Assembly (NCBI GenBank): GCA_019264505.1
Contig: JAHUZY010000113.1
Coordinates: forward strand, 1-5,366
Reading direction: 5' to 3'
Length of the DNA: 5,366 nt
Source: Phenylobacterium sp.
GTDB taxonomy: Bacteria > Pseudomonadota > Alphaproteobacteria > Caulobacterales > Caulobacteraceae
This document shows positions 1 through 5,366 of this stretch, in pieces; position 1 is the stretch's first letter, and each line of letters begins with the position of its first letter. A program made the translations under genes and the position numbers. Under the pieces are notes generated by a model that saw only the letters and a program-made list of their open reading frames with translations, made no database searches and had not been told where the DNA came from.

Positions 1-1
1 C

Positions 2-64
2 AAGAAGGACGAGGACAAGCACGACGAGGCCCACAAGGCCGAACCCGAGCATGAGCCCGCCTGA
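2..64 (+). CDS. C-terminal tail of an unidentified protein (5' end off window)
   Basis: Only the last 20 codons and a TGA stop (62-64) are present. This frame was chosen because 18 of its 20 codons end in G or C, as expected for a real gene in this GC-rich DNA. The frame starting at base 1 hits a stop at 52-54, and the third frame has poorer codon use. The visible peptide is extremely hydrophilic: it is rich in Lys, Asp and Glu with three histidines and ends in HEPA. That looks like a disordered, mainly acidic C-terminal extension. The family cannot be identified from this fragment. A GC-rich hairpin starts on the last base of the stop codon, which fits the end of a transcription unit. Confidence 0.6.
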   Translation, partial: KKDEDKHDEAHKAEPEHEPA

Positions 65-83
65 GCAGCGCCCCGGCGCTGCT
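64..83 (+). terminator. GC-rich hairpin after the left-edge gene, possible terminator without a U-run
   Basis: AGCAGCGCC (64-72) and GGCGCTGCT (75-83) are perfect inverted repeats around a 2-base centre, so about 8 bp of stem with a 4-base loop is realistic. Beyond one mismatch, bases 61-62 and 85-86 can also pair. No T-run follows, so it is not a canonical intrinsic terminator. It could act in 3'-end stabilisation or as a weak terminator. Its position, immediately after a stop codon and before a separate gene, is the main support. Confidence 0.4.
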
Positions 84-144
84 GAGTCACCGACCCCAAG
101 AATAGGCGTTGCGGAGGCCCTGAGCCTGTCGCATTGAGGCGAAC

Positions 145-873
145 ATGTTTGAGTCATTGCTCGCCGAACACGGCCCCGCCCTTACCGCACTCTTTCAGGT
201 GCTTCTCATCGATCTGGTCCTGGCCGGCGACAACGCCGTCGCCGTGGGCCTGGCGGCCGGCGCCCTGCCCGCCGAACAGCGCAAGAAGGCCATTCTCTAT
301 GGCCTGATCGCTGCGGTGATCATGCGGATCGGCTTTGCGCTGATCACCACACAGCTGCTCGGCATCATCGGCCTGTTGTTCGCCGGCGGCCTGCTGCTGA
401 TGTGGGTCTGCTGGAAGATGTGGAAGGAGCTGCGCGAGCAGGCCGTCCATGACGAGGCTGACGCCGAAGCCGTGCTGGACGGTGACCCGACCACCGAGCC
501 TTCGGCCCGCCCGGTCAAGAGCTTCCGCGCCGCCTTCATCCAGATCCTGATCGCCGACCTGTCCATGTCCCTGGACAATGTGCTGGCGGTGGCCGGCGCG
601 GCCCGGGAGCATCCGGGAATCCTGGTCTTCGGCCTGATCCTGTCCATCGCCCTGATGGGGGTGGCCGCCACCTACATCGCCAGCCTCCTGCACAGGTATC
701 GCTGGATCGGCTATATTGGCCTTGCCGTGGTGCTCTACGTCGCCCTGTCCATGGTCTGGGAAGGCCATCGCAATGCGATCGTGAAGCTCGACCGGACGGA
801 CTCCTACAACGCCGTCATGCCAGGCTTCCTGGACATTTCGCCGGAAGAGGCGGCCGAGCACCGCCTGCACTAG
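145..873 (+). CDS. TerC/YjbE-family integral membrane protein, probable metal-ion (Mn2+) exporter
   Basis: This 242-residue inner-membrane protein belongs to the TerC superfamily and is closest in style to the YjbE subgroup. It contains the two repeated acidic motifs of the family: D23-LVLAG-D29-N30 in the first membrane segment and D138-LSMSL-D144-N145 in the second half. These intramembrane Asp/Asn residues are thought to line the ion path. About six hydrophobic segments are visible (roughly 13-37, 48-70, 71-90, 129-150, 157-180, 187-206). The two halves are separated by an acidic hydrophilic loop (about 92-125), consistent with internal duplication. The ATG at 145 is preceded by GAGG at 136-139 with a 5-base spacer, and the length is normal for the family. 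Characterised relatives export Mn2+ or act in metal homeostasis and tellurite resistance; the ion handled here is inferred. No yybP-ykoY riboswitch consensus is visible in the short leader. Confidence 0.9.
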   Translation: MFESLLAEHGPALTALFQVLLIDLVLAGDNAVAVGLAAGALPAEQRKKAILYGLIAAVIMRIGFALITTQLLGIIGLLFAGGLLLMWVCWKMWKELREQAVHDEADAEAVLDGDPTTEPSARPVKSFRAAFIQILIADLSMSLDNVLAVAGAAREHPGILVFGLILSIALMGVAATYIASLLHRYRWIGYIGLAVVLYVALSMVWEGHRNAIVKLDRTDSYNAVMPGFLDISPEEAAEHRLH

Positions 874-885
874 ACGCGGGTTCAA

Positions 886-909
886 GGCCGGGGCGTGAGC
901 GTCCCGGCC
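886..909 (+). terminator. Strong hairpin between the terC-like gene and the DUF2157 operon
   Basis: GGCCGGGGCG (886-895) pairs with CGTCCCGGCC (900-909) around a TGAG loop. This gives a 10-bp stem with one G-U wobble. It lies 12 bases after the TerC stop and ends 8 bases before the Shine-Dalgarno of the next gene. No T-run follows, so it may be a weak or factor-assisted terminator, an mRNA 3'-end stabiliser, or an element that uncouples expression of the two neighbours. Confidence 0.45.
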
Positions 910-917
910 AGCCCATC

Positions 918-925
918 GGAGGGAG
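918..925 (+). promoter_or_regulatory. Shine-Dalgarno for the DUF2157 gene
   Basis: The purine block GGAGGGAG ends 7 bases before the ATG at 933. It is the best ribosome-binding site in the window, and it supports this start and independent translation of the first gene of the three-gene operon. Confidence 0.7.
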
Positions 926-932
926 CGCAAGG

Positions 933-1982
933 ATGGCGGCCTACAAGGCGCGGCTGAGCGAAGACCTCGATCGCTGGATCGCCCAGGGCCTGGTGGCGCC
1001 TGAGTCCCGCCAGCCCATTCTCGACAGCGTAGCCGAGGCCCGCCGCATCGACGCCGGCATCGCCCTGGCGGTGATGGGCGCGGTCCTGGCGGGCCTGGCG
1101 GCCATCGCCTTCGTGGCGGCCAACTGGGACGCTATTCCCCGACTGGCGAGGTTCGCCCTGATCCTCAGCGTCTTCGCCGCCACCTGCGGCGGCGCAGCCT
1201 GGGCGGCCCTGCGTGGCAGGCCGCTGGTCCGTGACGTCCTGCTCGGCGTCGCGGCCCTGATCTATGCCGGCGCCATCGGCCTGACCGGACAGATCTTCGA
1301 TCTCGCCGGCGATCCCCAGGCGGCCCTGCGCGGCGCGGGCCTGGCCGCCGCCCTGCTGGCCCTGGCCGGTCGCGCCAACGCCGCAGCCATCGCCGCCGTC
1401 GCCCTGATCGCCCTGGGCGACTTCGCAGGCCCTGAGGGCCTGTTTGGCCTGCAACTTCGCTGGCTGGCCATCGCCGCCCCCGCCGGGGCGCTGCTGGCCC
1501 TGGCCTGGCGCAGCCGCAGCCTCGCCCATCTGGCGGGGCCGGCCCTGGTGCTGGGCTGGCTGTTCGCCGCCCCCGACGTGCGGCCGGAGGGCTATCTGGC
1601 CCTGGCGGCGGCCTTCGCCCTGGCCGGCGCGGGCGCACGCTGGGCCAGTGAGCAGGAGCGGCGCGGGGCCGGGATTATCTTCGCCTGGATGGCGGTGGGC
1701 GCCCTGGCGGCCTTCGCCGCAGCGGGTCTCTCCAGCGAGGTCTATGGCCTCGTCCATCGCCTCGCCTGGCTGATCATCTCCGGCGGTGTGATCGCCCTTG
1801 GCCTGCATGACCGCGCCGGCGGGGTCACCGCCGCGGGCGTCCTGTCGGCTATCGCCGCCGTCAGCGCCATCCTGATGGACCTGGGTCTTGGCCTGATGAC
1901 CGCCGCCGGGGTCTTCGCCGGTTGCGCCATCCTCGCCCTGGCGGCGGGGGGCCTGCTTCGCCGCGGAAGAGGTAAGGCATGA
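933..1982 (+). CDS. DUF2157 domain-containing multi-pass membrane protein
   Basis: This 349-residue protein begins with a soluble N-terminal segment of about 40 residues (a DLDRWIAQGLV helix, then a SRQPILDSV helix). Some ten to twelve Ala/Leu/Gly-rich membrane segments follow, spanning roughly 42-342. The layout fits DUF2157 proteins: the short helical N-terminus, the FVAANWDAIP stretch (60-69) after the first membrane segment, and the AIGLTGQIFDLAGDP stretch (114-128). No catalytic motif is visible and the family has no established biochemical role. The C-terminus is a basic tail (RRGRGKA) that probably sits in the cytoplasm. The ATG at 933 has a strong Shine-Dalgarno. The stop codon overlaps the start of the GDYXXLXY gene in an ATGA junction (1979-1982), so the two are probably translationally coupled. 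This neighbour pairing is common for the two families. Family assignment is confident; function is unknown. Confidence 0.85.
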   Translation: MAAYKARLSEDLDRWIAQGLVAPESRQPILDSVAEARRIDAGIALAVMGAVLAGLAAIAFVAANWDAIPRLARFALILSVFAATCGGAAWAALRGRPLVRDVLLGVAALIYAGAIGLTGQIFDLAGDPQAALRGAGLAAALLALAGRANAAAIAAVALIALGDFAGPEGLFGLQLRWLAIAAPAGALLALAWRSRSLAHLAGPALVLGWLFAAPDVRPEGYLALAAAFALAGAGARWASEQERRGAGIIFAWMAVGALAAFAAAGLSSEVYGLVHRLAWLIISGGVIALGLHDRAGGVTAAGVLSAIAAVSAILMDLGLGLMTAAGVFAGCAILALAAGGLLRRGRGKA

Positions 1983-2626
1983 GCCCGCTGTCGAGCCCCC
2001 GCGCCCTGGCCCTGCGGATTGGAGCGGTGGCGCTCCTGCTGGTGCTCGCCCTGGTGGGCCTGTTGGTGCGGGAGGATCGCGCTCGGGCCGCCGGCCAGGA
2101 GGTGCGGCTGGCCATGGAGGCGGTCGATCCCCGCAGCCTGCTCAGCGGCCACTATGCCGCCCTTCAGCTGGTGGAGCGGCTGGACGATGGCGCGCCCTGC
2201 CCGCCCGACCTCGAAGCCCATTACGGCCATGACGACAGCTGGGTGGCGCTTACCCCGACGGCCGAGAACACCCACCGAGTCACCGGCGGCGGGGCGACGC
2301 GCGACGCCGCCCTGCGCCACGGGCCTGTGGTGGTGCGCGGCCAGGCCGACTGCCGCCAGGCCTTTCTCGCCCCCCCGCGGGAGCCTGGCGATGAAGGTCC
2401 GCCGGCCGACGAGCGGCCTCAGGAGACCTTCATCACCCTCGACATCGGCGTGGATCGGTTCTACGCCGACCAGTCCGAAGCCGAGGCCCTGGAAGCCGCC
2501 CTACGTCGCCAGGGTGACGCCGCCGCCCCGCCCGCCTTCGCCATCGTCTCCGTCGGCCAGGACGGCCGGGGACGCCGGAAGGGCGTCGAGGTGGGCGGGA
2601 CCCGCGCAGACCTGAACTGGTTCTAG
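1979..2626 (+). CDS. GDYXXLXY-family membrane-anchored protein
   Basis: The product has 215 residues: an N-terminal membrane anchor or uncleaved signal (about 11-30) and a largely soluble remainder, probably periplasmic. Residues 50-64 (DPRSLLSGHYAALQL) match the family's DPRxxLxGDYxxLxY signature, with His58 in place of Asp and Leu64 in place of the final Tyr. A second family-like stretch is IGVDRFYADQSEAEALEAALR (156-176), followed by a terminal beta-type segment and the TRADLNWF end. There are extra hydrophilic stretches at about 79-105 and 131-149, and the chain seems somewhat longer than I recall for the family. Its ATG overlaps the DUF2157 stop by 4 bases. GGAAGAGG just upstream (1965-1972) serves as Shine-Dalgarno with 6 bases of spacing. 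Function is unknown; obligate pairing with the DUF2157 protein suggests a shared membrane complex, which is an inference. Confidence 0.78.
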   Translation: MSPLSSPRALALRIGAVALLLVLALVGLLVREDRARAAGQEVRLAMEAVDPRSLLSGHYAALQLVERLDDGAPCPPDLEAHYGHDDSWVALTPTAENTHRVTGGGATRDAALRHGPVVVRGQADCRQAFLAPPREPGDEGPPADERPQETFITLDIGVDRFYADQSEAEALEAALRRQGDAAAPPAFAIVSVGQDGRGRRKGVEVGGTRADLNWF

Positions 2627-2628
2627 AC

Positions 2629-3855
2629 ATGGACGACCCCAAGATGCCGGACGTCGCCGTCATCGGCGGCGGACCGGCCGGGCTGATGGCCGCCGAGACC
2701 CTGGCGGGGGCTGGGCTGTCCGTGTCGGTCTATGAGCGCATGCCGAGCCTGGGGCGGCGGTTCCTGATGGCCGGCCGCGGCGGCCTGAACCTCACCCATT
2801 CCGAGCCCATGGCCGAGTTCACGGGCCGCTATGGCGAGGCCTCAGGTCCCCTTGGCGGCGTGATCGAGGCCTTCGACCCACAGGCCCTGCGCGCCTGGGC
2901 CGAGGGGCTGGGCCAGGAGACCTTCGTAGGCTCCAGCGGCCGGGTCTTTCCCCGCGCCCTGAAGGCTTCGCCGCTGCTGCGGGCCTGGCTAGGCCGGCTG
3001 GACGCAGCGGGCGTCCGCTTCCACCTGCGCCACCACTGGACCGGCTGGGGTGCAGACGGCGCCCTGACATTCGACACTCCCTCAGGGGAAGTGGTGGTGC
3101 AGCCCGCCGCCACGGTGCTGGCGATGGGCGGCGCAAGCTGGCCAAGACTCGGCGCCAACGGCGCCTGGGCGGGCGCCCTGGCCGGGGCCGGCGCGCCGCT
3201 TGCGCCCTTCGCTCCGAGCAATATGGGGGTGCTGGCCGACTGGAGCCCGGCCTTCGCCCAACGCTTCGCGGGCGCGCCGCTCAAGGCCGTGGCGCTCACC
3301 TTTGGCGAACAGACCCTCCGCGGCGAGGCTCTGGTGGCCGCCTATGGCCTGGAGGGTGGCGGGATCTACGCCCTGTCCGGCGACATCCGCCGCGCCCTGG
3401 CGACCGGTAGCCAGGGGCGGTTGCTCATCGACCTGCGCCCGGACATGCGCCGGGGCGACCTGGCCTCCCGGCTGATCGGCGGCCGGACCGGCGACAGCCT
3501 GTCCAACCGCCTGCGCAAGATGCTCAAGCTGTCAGCCGTGGAGATCGGCCTGCTGCGGGAGGCCTTCGGCGCCGACCTGCCCCGGAGCCCGGTGGGCCTG
3601 GCTGAAGCGATAAAGGCCGTCCCCGTCCCGCTCACCGGCGTGGCGGGCCTGGAACGGGCCATTTCCAGCGCCGGCGGCCTGAAGTTCGAGGGCCTGGACG
3701 AGCGGCTGATGCTCAAGGCGCGGCCAGGAGTCTTCGCCGCCGGCGAGATGCTGGACTGGGAGGCGCCCACCGGCGGCTATCTGCTGCAGGCCAGCTTCGC
3801 CACCGGCCGGGCCGCGGCCAAGGGCGCGATCAACTGGCTGGCTGAGCAGCCCTAA
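2629..3855 (+). CDS. NAD(P)/FAD-dependent oxidoreductase, PP_4765-type (HI0933/YhiN-like) flavoprotein
   Basis: This 408-residue soluble flavoprotein opens with an FAD-binding Rossmann motif, VIGGGPAGL (11-19), and an acidic residue ending the second strand (E36, in VYERM) that should bind the ribose. Hallmarks of the HI0933-like/PP_4765 subgroup follow in order: [18 protein letters not shown] (42-59), [22 protein letters not shown] (about 99-120), [15 protein letters not shown] (166-180), [11 protein letters not shown] (347-357) and the C-terminal [22 protein letters not shown] region (372-393) that closes the FAD site. Length is normal. The physiological substrate of this subgroup is not known. 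It starts 2 bases after the preceding stop, without a clear Shine-Dalgarno, so coupled translation is likely. A second ATG at 2644, five codons in, sits right before the Rossmann strand and could be the true start. The 3' end overlaps convergent metG by 4 bases. Confidence 0.88.
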   Translation: MDDPKMPDVAVIGGGPAGLMAAETLAGAGLSVSVYERMPSLGRRFLMAGRGGLNLTHSEPMAEFTGRYGEASGPLGGVIEAFDPQALRAWAEGLGQETFVGSSGRVFPRALKASPLLRAWLGRLDAAGVRFHLRHHWTGWGADGALTFDTPSGEVVVQPAATVLAMGGASWPRLGANGAWAGALAGAGAPLAPFAPSNMGVLADWSPAFAQRFAGAPLKAVALTFGEQTLRGEALVAAYGLEGGGIYALSGDIRRALATGSQGRLLIDLRPDMRRGDLASRLIGGRTGDSLSNRLRKMLKLSAVEIGLLREAFGADLPRSPVGLAEAIKAVPVPLTGVAGLERAISSAGGLKFEGLDERLMLKARPGVFAAGEMLDWEAPTGGYLLQASFATGRAAAKGAINWLAEQP

Positions 3856-5366
3856 GCCGGCTCGACCTCGCCGCCGAACCGCTGGCGCCATTCCTCGACC
3901 TGGGCGTCCTCGATCTTGCGGAACAGCACCTCGGCCGACGAGACAGCCTGGCCCGGCGCCACCGCCGCCAGCAAGTCTTCATCACCAGTCGGCCAGGACA
4001 GATCGCTTGCGCCCACCGTGGCGGCGATGCGGCCGGCCGCCTCAGGCATGAACGGCGCCGTGATCCGGGCGAACAGCGCCACGAGGCTCAGACCTGTCCG
4101 CACCGCCACGGCCGCCTGATCGCGATCGGTCTTGAGCGCGGTCCAGGGCGCCGACTCCTGCAGGTATTCATTGCCCAGGACCCAGAGGGCGCGGGCCGCC
4201 TGGGCCGACTTGCGGAACTCCATCGCCTCGAACTCGGCGGTCAGGGTTTCGAGCCCCGCCTTGATGTCGGCGGCCAGCTTCTCTTCCCGAGCCCCGGCGA
4301 CGCCGCCCTCAGGAACGACGCCGTCGAACTTAGACTCCGTGAACTTGACGATCCGATTGACGAAATTGCCCAGAACGTCGGCCAGATCCTTGTTGGTCGT
4401 CGACTGGAACTGCTCCCAGGTGAAGGCCGCATCCGAGTGCTCCGGGCCATAGGCCGTCAGGTGCCAGCGCCAGTAGTCGGCGGGCAGCAGTTCGAGCGCC
4501 TGGTCCATGAAGACCCCACGTCCGAGGCTGGTGGAGAACTTGCCCCCGTACCAGTTCAGCCAGTTGAACGCCTTCAGCTGATCGACGGTCTTCCAGGGCT
4601 CTCCCGAGCCGAGGATCGTCGCCGGGAAGCTCACCGTGTGGAAGGCGACATTGTCCTTGCCCATGAACTGGACGTAGCGGACATCCTCGGCGCCCTCGTC
4701 CAGACGCCACCAGGATCGCCAGTCGCCGCCCGATGCTTCGGCCCACTCTTCGGTGGCGCCGATGTACTCGATGGGGGCGTCGAACCAGACATAGAACACC
4801 TTGCCTTCGAGCCCGGGACGCGGTCCGCCGTTGTGACCGACCACCGGCACGCCCCATTTGAGGTCGCGGGTGATGCCCCGGTCGATCAGGCCTTCGTCCA
4901 GATGCTTGTAGGCGATGGACCGCGCCAGCGGCTGCCATGTGGGCGAACGCGCATCGATCCAGGCGCGCACCGTGTCGGCCAGCTTGGTCTGCAGCAGGTA
5001 GAGGTGGCGCGTGTCCCGGACCTCCAGATTGCGGCTGCCAGAGACGGTGGAATAGGGCTCGATGAGGTCGGTCGGGTCGAGCAGCCGGCCGCAATTGTCG
5101 CACTGGTCGCCGCGCGCCTTCGGATAGGCGCAGTGGGGGCAGACGCCTTCCACATATCTGTCGGGCAGGAAGCGCGCGTCATCGATGGAATAGATCATCC
5201 GGTCGATCCGCTCCTCCACCAGACCACGGGCCTCCAGCGCGTGGGCGAAGTGCTGGGTCAGGCGCTTGTTGGCGTCGCTGGAGCTGCGGCCGAAGATGTC
5301 GAAGGAGAGGTGGAAGGCGTCCCCGGCCCGCTTCTGAATCTCGTGCTGCTCGTCACAATAGGTCCG
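3852..5366 (-). CDS. metG: Methionyl-tRNA synthetase, partial (N-terminus off the right edge)
   Basis: MetRS charges tRNA-Met with methionine in the cytoplasm. The frame is open to the right edge and gives 504 residues, beginning [15 protein letters not shown]. About 60 N-terminal residues with the HIGH motif are probably missing; a GTG at 5217-5219 is internal, not the start. Visible parts in order: [19 protein letters not shown]; the zinc-knuckle domain with two CxxC pairs, CPHC and CDNC (5091-5141), separated by YPKARGDQ; the class I core, including [12 protein letters not shown] and [24 protein letters not shown] in the KMSKS-loop position (4527-4541); and the helical anticodon-binding domain, ending [18 protein letters not shown]. 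There is no C-terminal EMAP/Trbp111-like dimerisation domain, so this is the short form. The TAG stop (3852-3854) lies inside the end of the convergent flavoprotein gene. Identity is very secure; the KFSTS loop is the only oddity. Confidence 0.97.
   Translation of the reverse strand, partial: RTYCDEQHEIQKRAGDAFHLSFDIFGRSSSDANKRLTQHFAHALEARGLVEERIDRMIYSIDDARFLPDRYVEGVCPHCAYPKARGDQCDNCGRLLDPTDLIEPYSTVSGSRNLEVRDTRHLYLLQTKLADTVRAWIDARSPTWQPLARSIAYKHLDEGLIDRGITRDLKWGVPVVGHNGGPRPGLEGKVFYVWFDAPIEYIGATEEWAEASGGDWRSWWRLDEGAEDVRYVQFMGKDNVAFHTVSFPATILGSGEPWKTVDQLKAFNWLNWYGGKFSTSLGRGVFMDQALELLPADYWRWHLTAYGPEHSDAAFTWEQFQSTTNKDLADVLGNFVNRIVKFTESKFDGVVPEGGVAGAREEKLAADIKAGLETLTAEFEAMEFRKSAQAARALWVLGNEYLQESAPWTALKTDRDQAAVAVRTGLSLVALFARITAPFMPEAAGRIAATVGASDLSWPTGDEDLLAAVAPGQAVSSAEVLFRKIEDAQVEEWRQRFGGEVEPA

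Noticed and set aside
109..137. TTGCGG and CATTGA with 17-base spacing as a promoter for the TerC gene
   Set aside because: The -10 match is poor, and the putative -10 runs into the GAGG ribosome-binding site (136-139), leaving no room for a transcription start before it.
154..930. Long antisense open frame opposite the TerC gene
   Set aside because: Its translation is rich in Gln, His, Gly and Asp with no domain or membrane pattern. It is the usual shadow of a GC-rich gene with strong third-position bias, and the + strand protein is clearly recognised.
882..1808. Long antisense open frame (about 300 codons) opposite the DUF2157 gene
   Set aside because: The product is low-complexity Gly/Gln/Ala/Asp with no recognisable motif. 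The opposite strand has a coherent multi-pass membrane protein with a strong ribosome-binding site.
3855..3862. AGCCGGCT palindrome after the flavoprotein stop as a terminator or operator
   Set aside because: An 8-base perfect palindrome has no loop, no T-run follows, and such words are frequent by chance in DNA this GC-rich.
4330..5103. Alternative - strand frame within metG
   Set aside because: It is an Arg/Pro/Gly-rich out-of-frame translation. The metG frame covering the same bases carries clear MetRS motifs.
5217..5219. GTG as the start codon of metG
   Set aside because: The frame stays open for 49 more codons to the window edge, and those codons encode conserved MetRS sequence ([14 protein letters not shown]). 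The GTG is therefore an internal Val codon.

Overview
The window reads as a chromosomal segment of a high-GC alphaproteobacterium. Coding frames are strongly GC-rich at third positions, and the methionyl-tRNA synthetase resembles those of the Caulobacterales (Caulobacter, Phenylobacterium, Brevundimonas). The genus is inferred from recall and was not confirmed by a search. I see no insertion sequence, phage gene, tRNA, rRNA, CRISPR array or composition break. It looks like ordinary, densely packed core or near-core chromosome.

Layout, left to right: (1) the last 20 codons of an unidentified + strand gene with a charged C-terminal tail, followed at once by a GC-rich hairpin; (2) a complete TerC/YjbE-family membrane protein (145-873), a probable metal-ion (Mn2+) exporter; (3) a second strong hairpin in the 59-base gap; (4) a compact + strand operon of three genes: a DUF2157 multi-pass membrane protein (933-1982), a GDYXXLXY-family anchored protein (1979-2626, 4-base overlap) and a PP_4765/HI0933-type flavoprotein (2629-3855, 2-base gap); (5) on the - strand, convergent with that operon and overlapping its last gene by 4 bases, most of metG (3852 to the right edge). 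Only the metG N-terminus with the HIGH motif lies outside the window.

How the genes fit together: DUF2157 and GDYXXLXY proteins form a recurrent pair of unknown function, and here they are translationally coupled. The flavoprotein is probably co-transcribed with them, but no functional link is established. TerC stands slightly apart, separated by a hairpin. metG belongs to an unrelated unit running the other way.

Nothing here is an obvious new defence or mobile system. The least-described element is the DUF2157-GDYXXLXY pair, here with an unusual signature motif (GHYAALQL instead of GDYxxLxY). The other point worth checking is the KFSTS form of the KMSKS loop in MetRS.
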